This document shows positions 53,412-60,769 of a DNA stretch of 64,000 nt, one piece after another. Made by a program: the position numbers and the translations under genes. The stretch's first letter is position 1. Each line of letters begins with the position of its first letter. The stretch spans positions 53,936 through 117,935 of the forward strand of contig JAGCNW010000005.1 in NCBI GenBank assembly GCA_017645785.1. The letters run 5' to 3'. The notes below the pieces were generated by a model, which worked only from the letters and a program-made list of their open reading frames with translations, was not told the origin of the DNA and made no database searches. The stretch is from Treponema sp. Lineage in GTDB: Bacteria > Spirochaetota > Spirochaetia > Treponematales > Treponemataceae.

Positions 53412-53735
53412 ATGAAAAAAGTTTTTTTAGCGCTTGTCGCTGTCGGAGCTCTGATTTTCGCCTCGGCTTGCAGCAACTCGTCTTCGGGTGGAGGCGGCGG
53501 AACGACAACTTGGACGTTGATTAATCAATCAACTCACACAGTTGACATAACCACGCAAGGCGTCTCTAGTCCAACCGGGACTTTTCAAATTGCTCCTGGC
53601 GCTTCAATGGTTGTGATTTGGTATGGAGTGTATACTCAATATTTTTCTTATAATCCAGTTGCTGACGTTGAGTCTGAAAGCGATTTTGAAGCAAAAAAGT
53701 GCATATTTAAAGATAGAACAACGCCTTGGCCATAA
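53412..53735 (+). CDS. small lipoprotein of unknown function
   Basis: The 107-residue product has a lipobox SAC after VGALIFA (Cys about residue 20), a Ser/Gly linker (SSSGGGGG) and a beta-rich domain (TWTLINQSTHTVDI). It resembles small immunoglobulin-like or DUF-type surface lipoproteins of Treponema. AAGGAG precedes the ATG. Long AT-rich regulatory DNA follows. No function can be given. Confidence 0.78.
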   Translation: MKKVFLALVAVGALIFASACSNSSSGGGGGTTTWTLINQSTHTVDITTQGVSSPTGTFQIAPGASMVVIWYGVYTQYFSYNPVADVESESDFEAKKCIFKDRTTPWP

Positions 53736-53771
53736 TCTTGGAAATATGACAAAAAATCCCATCAAAAAAGT

Positions 53772-53869
53772 GTATGAATTTTCATACTTTTTGAGCGATG
53801 TATGATTTTTTATACATTTTTTTCGACAAATTTTGCGTGATTTGTCGATTTGTGTATGAATTTTTATAC
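53772..53869. promoter_or_regulatory. three 16-base palindromic sites (candidate enhancer sites)
   Basis: GTATGAATTTTCATAC (53772-53787), GTATGATTTTTTATAC (53800-53815) and GTATGAATTTTTATAC (53854-53869). A different palindrome, CGACAAAT/ATTTGTCG, lies between the last two (53824-53847). The nearest site is about 108 bases upstream of a sigma-54 promoter, the usual distance for activator (enhancer-binding protein) sites. Confidence 0.7.
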
Positions 53870-53976
53870 AATTTGTTATATTTGGACGCTTGGGACGTTC
53901 CCCCATAAAAAAAATATAAAATTTAATTTCCTATAATGTAAGGAATTAACTAAAATTTGCCGTAATTTCTCAAAAG

Positions 53977-53993
53977 TTGGCACAGTTCTTGCT
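53977..53993 (+). promoter_or_regulatory. sigma-54 promoter
   Basis: TTGGCAC, five bases, TTGCT. The invariant GG (53979-53980) and GC (53991-53992) have the exact 10-base gap, and all consensus positions match. Transcription would start near 54004. No annotated gene follows on the plus strand for almost 700 bases. Confidence 0.8.
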
Positions 53994-54003
53994 ATATATT
54001 TAG

Positions 54004-54190
54004 AAAGGTTTGTCGGCAGCGCCTGTCGTTGTTTAGTCGCGCGCCTTTTTTCTGGCGGCGCGCTTTTCATTCTGGCGCATGACGCGGCATTCCTTGTTTT
54101 TGCGAAAATTATCTTTATATATAGACAAGCGGCATTTGAGAGAGGCTATCTTGTTAAGGAACAGACAATCGCGTCTGTTCCTTTTTTTTG
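54004..54190 (+). ncRNA. predicted sigma-54-dependent small RNA
   Basis: A transcript from the sigma-54 promoter would run to the intrinsic terminator at 54154-54189 (arms AAGGAACAGAC/GTCTGTTCCTT, then T8), giving about 185 bases. Inside are a GC-rich stem (GCGCGCC/GGCGGCGCGC, about 54039-54062) and a second possible start (TTGTTT, TATATA near 54121-54126). No open frame with a ribosome-binding site is seen; the longest ATG frame, from 54079, runs through the terminator. Confidence 0.5.
54154..54189 (+). terminator. intrinsic terminator of the small RNA
   Basis: Perfect 11-base arms AAGGAACAGAC and GTCTGTTCCTT, loop AATCGC, followed by a T-run. No protein gene ends upstream within 400 bases, so it most likely ends a noncoding transcript. 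Confidence 0.85.
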
Positions 54191-54402
54191 CCCGGGCAAA
54201 GGAATTGTAAGAAATACAAAAACGCAGGCTTAAAAGGCGGGTCCCAGCGACGAAAAAAAATCCTTGGCGCCTCCCGTCTTTCGTTCGCGGCTTTATGCCT
54301 TCGGCGAAGCCGCTCTCTGACGGGACCCTCCAAGTTTTTTTTTCTGCGTCCCGCCTTATTTTGCCTGCGTTTTTAATTGCTTGCAGTTGCGTTTGCTCGG
54401 GC
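54190..54402. ncRNA. rod-like structured element 1
   Basis: A 213-base segment folds on itself in nested order: GCCCGGGCAAA/TTTGCTCGGGC, AAAAACGCAGGC/GCCTGCGTTTTT, GGCGGG/CCCGCC, GAAAAAAAA/TTTTTTTTTC, CTTGG/CCAAG, TCCCGTC/GACGGGA and GGCTT/AAGCC. Internal loops separate the helices. The strand that is transcribed is unknown. Confidence 0.6.
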
Positions 54403-54422
54403 AAAAATAATGAAAACAGGCT

Positions 54423-54590
54423 AAAACACTGGGGCGGAGTCGGGGCAGGCCTTCAAACTTGTTTGCTAATTTTGCCGAACGGCATAGAAATCAAAACATT
54501 TTTCGCGCAAGCGGAAAGTGTTTTGATTACGATAAAAATTAGCATCACGAGTTTGCAAGGACTGAGCCCGACGGGAGCCCCAGTGTTTTT
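54423..54590. ncRNA. rod-like structured element 2
   Basis: A 168-base segment with nested helices: AAAACACTGGGGC/GCCCCAGTGTTTT, AGGCCTT/AAGGACT, CAAACT/AGTTTG, GCTAATTTT/AAAATTAGC, ATCAAAACA/TGTTTTGAT and a GC-rich tip around GCGCAAGC. One side has a small GCCG/CGGC hairpin in an internal bulge. The overall shape, a long rod with a central bulge, resembles 6S RNA in outline, but no 6S signature is proven. It ends in a T-rich tail. Confidence 0.55.
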
Positions 54591-54688
54591 GTGTTTTTTT
54601 TTTGATTTTTTTTGCCCGGGCAACAGGGGCGAAAAATGCGCGCGCGTTTGACGCTTGACCATTTTTTCTATATAATGATGGAACGTTT

Positions 54689-55798
54689 ATGCAAAAAAAA
54701 GTTCGACGACCGGCAGAAAAAAAATCCGCTCCTAAAAAACGAAAGGCAAGAAAGGCAAAGGTGGCCCTTGACGGCAAAAAGCTCATGATACTGTGCGCCG
54801 CGGTTTGTTTTTCTTGCGTTTTGCTTTTGGCTGTCACGGCCTTTTTGTCCAGGGGAACGGACGTTCCGCAAAAAGAACGAAAGCCCGCCGCGGAACAAAT
54901 CGTAGATAAGCCCGCTCCCAAAAAGCCGGAGCCCAAGCCGATAAAAGAGCCGGACAAGACGCCGGTTCAAACAAAGCCTGTAGAACAAACAAAGCCCGCC
55001 GAAAGCGAAAAGCCCGCTCAAACTGCAAAGCCCGCCGAAAGCGAAAAGCCTGTTGAGCAGGCAAAGCCCGCCGAGCCGGAGACCAAGCCGCAGAAAACTT
55101 TTGACTTTCCGCCTGCCCAAAACGGAGCGGTCCTTTGCGTGGTCTTTGACGACGGCGGACAGAACGTGAGCCAGCTAAAAAAATGCGTCGCGCTTCCGTT
55201 CCCGGTGACGGTTGCCGTATTGCCGCGTCTGGCCCACAGCGCCGAGTCCGCGCAAATCGTTCGCAAAAGCGGAAACGAAGTCATCTTGCACCAGCCGATG
55301 CAGGCGATGAACCTAAACGTAAATCCAGGCGCGGGCGCGATAAAGCCCGATATGACTGCCGGAGAAGTGGCGGCGACGCTTTCGCAAAACATAGCGGAAA
55401 TCGCTCCGATTGCCGGAATGAACAACCACGAAGGCTCTCTCATCACCGAGGACGAAGTTTTGGTTTCGTTCATTTTGGAAACGGCGCGCGAAAAAGGAAT
55501 TTACTTTTTGGACTCGCGCACAAGTTCCGCGACAAAAGTTCCCAGCGTCGCTATGGAAATGGGAATGGGCTGGTACCAGCGCGACATTTTTTTGGACAAC
55601 AAAAAAACGCGCGAAAATTATTTGGCCGAATTAAAAAAGGGCTTGGACATCGTCAACAAAAAGGGCCACGTCATTATGATAGGCCACGTTTGGTCGGCGG
55701 ATTCTTTGCCGGCCTTTTTGGAAGAAGCTTATCCTGAATTGGCTTTGAAGGGCTACCGCTTTGCGACAGTCTCCAAGTCAGGGGGAATGTATAAATGA
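54689..55798 (+). CDS. divergent polysaccharide deacetylase (YibQ-like) with TonB-like linker
   Basis: The 369-residue protein has a basic N-terminus, one transmembrane helix (about 32-53; LMILCAAVCFSCVLLLAVTAF), a 85-residue linker of Pro/Lys/Glu repeats (KPAESEKP type), and then a domain matching divergent polysaccharide deacetylases (DUF610): CVVFDDGGQN, VTVAVLPRLAHS, VILHQPMQAM, MNNHEGSLIT and HVIMIGHVW. The linker may span the periplasm, as in TonB. The substrate is unknown, probably a cell-envelope glycan. TATAAT lies 12 bases before the ATG. The stop overlaps tsaD (ATGA). Confidence 0.87.
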   Translation: MQKKVRRPAEKKSAPKKRKARKAKVALDGKKLMILCAAVCFSCVLLLAVTAFLSRGTDVPQKERKPAAEQIVDKPAPKKPEPKPIKEPDKTPVQTKPVEQTKPAESEKPAQTAKPAESEKPVEQAKPAEPETKPQKTFDFPPAQNGAVLCVVFDDGGQNVSQLKKCVALPFPVTVAVLPRLAHSAESAQIVRKSGNEVILHQPMQAMNLNVNPGAGAIKPDMTAGEVAATLSQNIAEIAPIAGMNNHEGSLITEDEVLVSFILETAREKGIYFLDSRTSSATKVPSVAMEMGMGWYQRDIFLDNKKTRENYLAELKKGLDIVNKKGHVIMIGHVWSADSLPAFLEEAYPELALKGYRFATVSKSGGMYK

Positions 55799-56808
55799 AA
55801 GTTCTTGGAATAGAAAGCTCGTGCGACGAAACAGCCGCCGCCGTAGTCGAAGACGGAAAGAAAATTTTAAGCAATGTTGTTGCGACGCAAATTCCCTTCC
55901 ACCAAATTTACAAGGGCGTCGTTCCCGAAATCGCGAGCCGCAAGCACGCCGAATGGATTTTGCCCGTCGTCCGCCAAGCGCTTTCCGAAGCCAACTTGAC
56001 GCTTGACCAAATCGACGCGGTCGCCGCGACCAACCGCCCCGGTTTGATGGGAAGCCTTTTGGTTGGCTTGACTTTTGGAAAGACGCTCGCGTGGGCGGCG
56101 CAAAAACCTTTTGTCGCGATCAACCACATGCTGGGCCACCTTTACGCATCCCAGCTTGACACCCCGACTGAGTATCCCTTTTTGGGCTTGCTGGTAAGCG
56201 GCGGCCACACGATTATTTGCAAAGTGAATTCTTTTGACGACCTTGAGGTTTTAGGAACAACCGTTGACGATTCTGTCGGCGAGGCCTTTGACAAGGTTTC
56301 TAAATTTTACGGGCTTGGATATCCGGGCGGGGTTGTCATCGACGACCTTGCCAAAAAAGGCGACGCCCGCGCCTTTAACTTTCCCGTTCCAAAATTGGAC
56401 GAGGCTGAACACCGCTACGACGTTTCTTTTAGCGGACTAAAGACCGCGGTAATCCACCAGCGCGACTTGTTTTGGAACAAGGACTTTGAGGCGTCTAATG
56501 AAAATATGTGCGCGGCTTTTCAAGAGACCGCGTGCCGGACAATAACCAGCCGCCTCTTTAGGGCGGTTGACGACACGGGACTAAAGACCGTCGTCGCGGG
56601 CGGAGGAGTGGCGGCCAATTCGCGCCTTCGATCCTTGCTTGCCGAACGAAGCGACATTAAGTGCGTTTTTCCTCCGCTCAAATTGTGCGGAGACAACGGC
56701 GCGATGATAGCGGGCGTGGCCTACCACTTTTTGGCGCGCGGAGACAGAAGCGGCTGGGACACCACCGCCAAGGCCCGCGTTCCGCAATTTAAGAGAGGTT
56801 TAAAATGA
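55795..56808 (+). CDS. tsaD: tRNA N6-threonylcarbamoyladenosine transferase, TsaD
   Basis: This 337-residue protein transfers the threonylcarbamoyl group to A37 of ANN-decoding tRNAs, working with TsaB/TsaE. It shows LGIESSCDETAAAVVE, the iron-binding HMLGH in AINHMLGHLYAS, GLLVSGGHT, GYPGGVVID, and GGGVAANSRLR with the C-terminal Asp in CGDNGAMIA. Overlaps at both ends with neighbours (ATGA) put it in the middle of an operon with the deacetylase and prephenate dehydrogenase. Confidence 0.97.
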   Translation: MKVLGIESSCDETAAAVVEDGKKILSNVVATQIPFHQIYKGVVPEIASRKHAEWILPVVRQALSEANLTLDQIDAVAATNRPGLMGSLLVGLTFGKTLAWAAQKPFVAINHMLGHLYASQLDTPTEYPFLGLLVSGGHTIICKVNSFDDLEVLGTTVDDSVGEAFDKVSKFYGLGYPGGVVIDDLAKKGDARAFNFPVPKLDEAEHRYDVSFSGLKTAVIHQRDLFWNKDFEASNENMCAAFQETACRTITSRLFRAVDDTGLKTVVAGGGVAANSRLRSLLAERSDIKCVFPPLKLCGDNGAMIAGVAYHFLARGDRSGWDTTAKARVPQFKRGLK

Positions 56809-57695
56809 AGTTGCATGAAATGACATACGGAATAGTCGGCTTGGGAATTATGGGCGGATCGCTCGCAAAGTCGATTCGCGCCAACGTTCTTTCCATGGGC
56901 GGAGCGACTGGAAAAATTTTAGCCTGCAACCGAAGCAAGGGCTCGCTTGAAGCCGCGATTCGCGAAGGCGTGATTGACCAAGGCTTTGAAAGCGGCCAAG
57001 TAAAGGAAATGCTTGCGCAGTGCGACCTTGTTTACGTTTGCCTTTACCCCCAAGCCACCTTGGATTTTTTGCGCGACAACAAGGACGCTTTTAAAAGCGG
57101 CGCGATTGTAAGCGACATAAGCGGCGTAAAAGGAATTTTCGAAAAGTCATTGCCAAGCCTTTTGCGAGACGACGTTGACTTTATCATAGGACATCCGATG
57201 GCCGGCGGCGAAAAGGAAGGTTACGTAAACTCTTCCGAAAAATTTTTCATAAACCACAATTACATTTTGATTCCGCAAGAGTTCAATAAAAAGGAAAATC
57301 TGGAATTGATGCGTGATTTGGTTTACGCGATGGGCTTTACAAGAATCACCGAAACTGATTGCGACACGCACGACAATAAAATCGGTTTTACCTCACAACT
57401 GTGCCACGTAATCGCAAGCGCCTTGGTCGAAAGCGCGGCCGACGACGGAATCACGGCCTTTGGCGGCGGCAGCTTTGAGGACCTTACAAGAATCGCGATG
57501 ATAAACGCGCCCTTGTGGACGGAACTCTTTTTGCTCAACAAGGAAAAACTTTGCGCCCACATCGAAAATTTTGAGAGCCAAATCGCCGCGATGAAAAAGT
57601 TCATTCAAGACGAAGATTCCGACGGCCTTGTAAAATATTTGTCGGACGTGCGCGAAAAGCGCCTAAGAATGGGCTCGATAAGGCAAACAAGGTAG
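56805..57695 (+). CDS. prephenate dehydrogenase
   Basis: The 296-residue protein has an N-terminal Rossmann fold (YGIVGLGIMGGSLAKSI), then VSDISGVKG, IIGHPMAGGEKEGY and the helical C-terminal domain (IGFTSQLCHVIASAL, FEDLTRIAMINAPLW). It oxidises prephenate for tyrosine synthesis (TyrA family). It lacks both a chorismate-mutase and an ACT domain. The start overlaps the tsaD stop, and a small Cys-rich gene follows after nine bases. Confidence 0.9.
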   Translation: MKLHEMTYGIVGLGIMGGSLAKSIRANVLSMGGATGKILACNRSKGSLEAAIREGVIDQGFESGQVKEMLAQCDLVYVCLYPQATLDFLRDNKDAFKSGAIVSDISGVKGIFEKSLPSLLRDDVDFIIGHPMAGGEKEGYVNSSEKFFINHNYILIPQEFNKKENLELMRDLVYAMGFTRITETDCDTHDNKIGFTSQLCHVIASALVESAADDGITAFGGGSFEDLTRIAMINAPLWTELFLLNKEKLCAHIENFESQIAAMKKFIQDEDSDGLVKYLSDVREKRLRMGSIRQTR

Positions 57696-57704
57696 GTAGC
57701 GGCG

Positions 57705-58001
57705 ATGTGTTGGAAGTGCGGAGCGGAACAGGATTTTTCTCAAAGCGTTTATAGGGATTCCGTTTGCCCGGCGTGCGGAGCGGACTTGCATTCGTGCATG
57801 GGCTGCTCTTTTTACGCGCCGGGAAGCCATTTTGACTGCCACGAAACGGTTGACGAAGTGATCGCCGACAAAGAGCGCGCCAATTTTTGCGAGCATTTTA
57901 GGGCCGGAAAAAATTCCAAGTGGAGCGGCTTGCAAGGCCAGAACGGCGGGCAGTCCAAGGCTGACGCGGCGCGCGACGCTTTTAATTCCCTTTTTGGTTG
58001 A
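57705..58001 (+). CDS. small Cys/His-rich putative zinc protein
   Basis: The 98-residue product has CWKCG and CPACG (a zinc ribbon), followed by CMGCSFYAPG, DCHE and FCEHF, giving two probable zinc sites in the first 70 residues. The C-terminus is Gly/Gln/Ala-rich and unstructured. It lies in an operon between prephenate dehydrogenase and glutamate racemase, and is typical of Treponema genomes with no assigned role. No function can be given. Confidence 0.8.
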   Translation: MCWKCGAEQDFSQSVYRDSVCPACGADLHSCMGCSFYAPGSHFDCHETVDEVIADKERANFCEHFRAGKNSKWSGLQGQNGGQSKADAARDAFNSLFG

Positions 58002-58020
58002 GAGGTGGCGAGGAAAAATT

Positions 58021-58914
58021 ATGGGCGTTGACTTTGCTTTTTTGGACAGCGGAACAGGCGGCATTCCCTATATGCTTTCTCTTAAGGAAAAAGTTCCAAA
58101 CGCATCTTGCGTTTATCTTGGCGACACCGCTCACTTTCCCTATGGACAAAAAACGCAAAAAGAAGTCGCCGCCGCCGCAGCCCAAGCCGTTCGCCTTATG
58201 CAAAAAAAATGGAAGCCCAAAACTTTAATCGTCGCTTGCAACACAATCAGCGTGACCGCGCTTGACGACTTGCGAGCGCGCTTTCCGTCGCTTCCGATTG
58301 TAGGAACCGTTCCCGCAATAAAGCTTGCGGCCAAGGTTACGGCCAACAAGCGCGTGGGTCTTTTGGCCACAAACGCGACGGTCCGCCATCCCTACAGCCA
58401 AAAATTAATCGAAGATTTTGCAAGCGACTGCGCGGTCTTTAAACGCGGCGATCCGGACTTGATAGAATTTATCGAAAAGAAATTGTTCACCGCAAGTCGC
58501 GAGGAAAGAATGGCGGCAGTCCGCCCCGCCGTGGACTATTTTGCCTCCAACGATTGCGACACAATCATTTTGGGCTGCACCCACTTTACCCACATCGCCG
58601 ACGACATTCAGGCGGCGGCGGGCGACAAGGTCCGCGTCATCGACAGCCGCGAGGGCGTTGCCAACCAAGCGCTGCGCGTATTTCCGGGGCAAGTTCCTGG
58701 CCAGGATGCGGCGCAAACGGACGGCAGCGCTGGCTCGAAAGGGGCGGCGCTTCTTGGTCAGGAAAAAAAATCTTCGCAGGGCCAAGCCGTTTCGCAAGAC
58801 AAAAACGCGCCCGCCGACAAAAGTTTTTTCTTTACCGCCGCCACGCGCGAGCAAGAAGAAGAGTACCGCGCGATGTGCGCGAGATTCGGCATTCCGTACG
58901 GCGGGTTGGTGTGA
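58021..58914 (+). CDS. murI: glutamate racemase with an unusual insert
   Basis: The 297-residue protein makes D-glutamate for peptidoglycan. It shows FLDSGTGGIPYML, GDTAHFPYG, the catalytic Cys in IVACNTISVTAL and the second in IILGCTHFTHI. A 45-residue segment after residue 220 (Gln/Ala/Ser/Lys-rich, RVFPGQVPGQDAAQTDG and onward) is inserted before the final SFFFTAATREQEEEY motif and looks disordered. ATG 58021 follows GAGG-type sequence. Confidence 0.92.
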   Translation: MGVDFAFLDSGTGGIPYMLSLKEKVPNASCVYLGDTAHFPYGQKTQKEVAAAAAQAVRLMQKKWKPKTLIVACNTISVTALDDLRARFPSLPIVGTVPAIKLAAKVTANKRVGLLATNATVRHPYSQKLIEDFASDCAVFKRGDPDLIEFIEKKLFTASREERMAAVRPAVDYFASNDCDTIILGCTHFTHIADDIQAAAGDKVRVIDSREGVANQALRVFPGQVPGQDAAQTDGSAGSKGAALLGQEKKSSQGQAVSQDKNAPADKSFFFTAATREQEEEYRAMCARFGIPYGGLV

Positions 58915-58965
58915 TTGGCCGGTCGCCGCTTTTTGGTCTTGCAAAAAATCCGCGTAAAAAAAATA

Positions 58966-58989
58966 ACGCCCGCGCAACAGCGCGGGCGT
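58966..58989. terminator. terminator between convergent murI and pgi
   Basis: Arms ACGCCCGCGC and GCGCGGGCGT around AACA. On the minus strand it is followed by a T-rich run, so it is mainly the pgi terminator. Confidence 0.75.
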
Positions 58990-59015
58990 CTTTATGGTCA
59001 GTGACCGATTATCGC

Positions 59016-60599
59016 TTACAGTCCCAGCAATCCGGCGTATTCTTTCAACGCGCCATCATACTGCTTGGCCAAGACGGTCTTTGCCAAAACTTTTCCAAGC
59101 TGGACGCCTTCCTGGTCAAAGGAGTTGATGTTCCACAAGAAGCCTTGGAACATTACCTTGTTCTCAAAGTGAGCCAAGAGCGCGCCCAAGGTTTTGGGCG
59201 TAAGGCGCTTTCCGTAAATCAAGCTTGACGGGCGCTCGCCGGCAAAGAACTTGTTGGGGTTCTCGTTGTCCTTTCCGCAGGCAAAGGCGATGATTTGCGC
59301 GGTGACGTTGGCGCAAAGCTTTTGCTGGCTTGTCGAGCCCTGGATGTCAACGTCGTTCTCGGCCTGGTTCTCGTTAAAGGCGATGAACTGCAAGGGGATT
59401 ACATTCGTTCCCTGGTGCAAAAGCTGGTAGAATGAGTGCTGGCCGTTTGTGCCCGGCTCGCCAAAAATAACTGGGCCGGTGACGTAGTCGATTTTCTTTC
59501 CGTCGCGGTTCACGCTCTTTCCGTTTGACTCCATGTCAAGCTGCTGCAAGTGCGCGGGGAAGCGGCTTAGGCCCTGCGAGTAGGGAAGAATAGCCGTTGA
59601 AGGATATTCCTGAACGTTCCTCTCGTAAAGGCCGATCAGCGCGTCAAGCATGGCAGGGTTCTTTCTGATGTCTTTTTCCGTCGCAGTCTTGTCCGCGGCG
59701 GCCGCTCCTTCCAAGAAGCAGGCGAAAACTTCGGGGCCAAAGGCAAGCGACAAAACCGCTCCACCCACGCCGGATGTTGACGAGTAGCGGCCTCCGATGT
59801 AGTCGTCCATATAGAAGGCTTCCATGTAGTCGGGGTTGTGGGCCAAGGGGCTTGTCTCGCTTGTTACGGCGATCATGTGCTTTGAAACGTCAAGGCCGGC
59901 CTTTTTGAGCGCGTCCTTTACGAATGATTCGTTTGTCAAAGTTTCGAGCGTTGTTCCGCTCTTTGAAACCAAAATGAAAATCGTCTTTGAAACGTCGATG
60001 CTCTTAAGAACGCTTGTCGCGTCGTCGGGGTCTACGTTTGAGATGAACTTGGCTTCCATCTTGAACTTGCCGCCGGCCTTGGCCCAGTTTTCCAAGGCCA
60101 AGTACATCGCGCGCGGTCCCAAGTCCGAGCCGCCGATTCCAATCTGGCAAACGGTCGTGAATTTTTCGCCCTTTTCGTTTACGATTTTTCCGGAGTGAAC
60201 TTTGTCGGCAAAGTCGGCGATTCTCTTTTGCTCGGCGATGTAGAATTCGCGCTTGTTCTTTCCGTCGGCCATTACGTCCTTTCCAAGCTGGCCGCGCGTA
60301 AGCTGGTGCAAGACCATGCGCTTTTCGCCGGTGTTGACGACCTCGCCGTTGTAGAGCGCCTCAAACTTTTCGCAAAGCTGGGCTTCCTTGGCCAAGTCCG
60401 CCAAAACGTCCAAAACCTTTTGGTCAACCTGCTTGGCCGCGTAGTTGTATGCCAGTCCTTCCGCCATAGGAACAGAATATTCCTTTACGCGCTTGGCTCC
60501 GTCCGCGCCGCCCAAAACGGCCTTTAGAGAAACCGCGTTCTTCAACGAAAGGAGCTTTTTAAAGCTTGAAAGAGTGTCAAGATTTTCCCAAGAAATCAT
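59016..60599 (-). CDS. pgi: glucose-6-phosphate isomerase
   Basis: This 527-residue protein interconverts glucose-6-phosphate and fructose-6-phosphate. It shows the signatures CQIGIGGSDLGPRAMYL, VSKSGTTLETLTNESF, DDYIGGRYSSTSGVGGAVLS and GEPGTNGQHSFYQLLHQG (catalytic Glu and His). I chose ATG 60599 with a GAGGCG ribosome-binding site and TATATA just upstream; an in-frame start further upstream is not needed. It faces the GGDEF-EAL gene divergently. Confidence 0.96.
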   Translation of the reverse strand: MISWENLDTLSSFKKLLSLKNAVSLKAVLGGADGAKRVKEYSVPMAEGLAYNYAAKQVDQKVLDVLADLAKEAQLCEKFEALYNGEVVNTGEKRMVLHQLTRGQLGKDVMADGKNKREFYIAEQKRIADFADKVHSGKIVNEKGEKFTTVCQIGIGGSDLGPRAMYLALENWAKAGGKFKMEAKFISNVDPDDATSVLKSIDVSKTIFILVSKSGTTLETLTNESFVKDALKKAGLDVSKHMIAVTSETSPLAHNPDYMEAFYMDDYIGGRYSSTSGVGGAVLSLAFGPEVFACFLEGAAAADKTATEKDIRKNPAMLDALIGLYERNVQEYPSTAILPYSQGLSRFPAHLQQLDMESNGKSVNRDGKKIDYVTGPVIFGEPGTNGQHSFYQLLHQGTNVIPLQFIAFNENQAENDVDIQGSTSQQKLCANVTAQIIAFACGKDNENPNKFFAGERPSSLIYGKRLTPKTLGALLAHFENKVMFQGFLWNINSFDQEGVQLGKVLAKTVLAKQYDGALKEYAGLLGL

Positions 60600-60715
60600 A
60601 TTCGCCTCGTTATATATAGAATTTAATGGCAATCATTTTAGCGCAAAGAGCGCATTTGTTCAATAATGCGCCAAAAGGCTGCTTGGAGCCGTTTTTTGGC
60701 GGGTTATGGATTTTA

Positions 60716-60744
60716 TTGCTTTTTTGCAATAATGGGAGTATAAT
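60716..60744 (+). promoter_or_regulatory. GGDEF-EAL gene promoter
   Basis: TTGCTT (60716-60721), 17-base spacer, TATAAT (60739-60744), then AAGGAG (60753-60758) and ATG 60770. Confidence 0.65.
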
Positions 60745-60769
60745 TAAGGCTCAAAGGAGTTTTTGTCGC

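Noticed and set aside
53604..53906. Minus-strand open frame of 100 codons
   Set aside because: It spans the three palindromes and the end of the small lipoprotein gene; no start signal, and the composition reflects AT-rich regulatory DNA.
54079..54211. Possible 43-codon gene inside the predicted small RNA
   Set aside because: No ribosome-binding site, and it reads through a strong terminator.
54423..54590. Definite 6S RNA call
   Set aside because: The rod and bulge are similar in outline, but I cannot verify the conserved 6S core, so it is listed only as a structured element.
54295..54651. Plus-strand open frame of 118 codons in the noncoding island
   Set aside because: It runs through both hairpin rods, has no ribosome-binding site and no recognisable composition; base pairing explains the region better.
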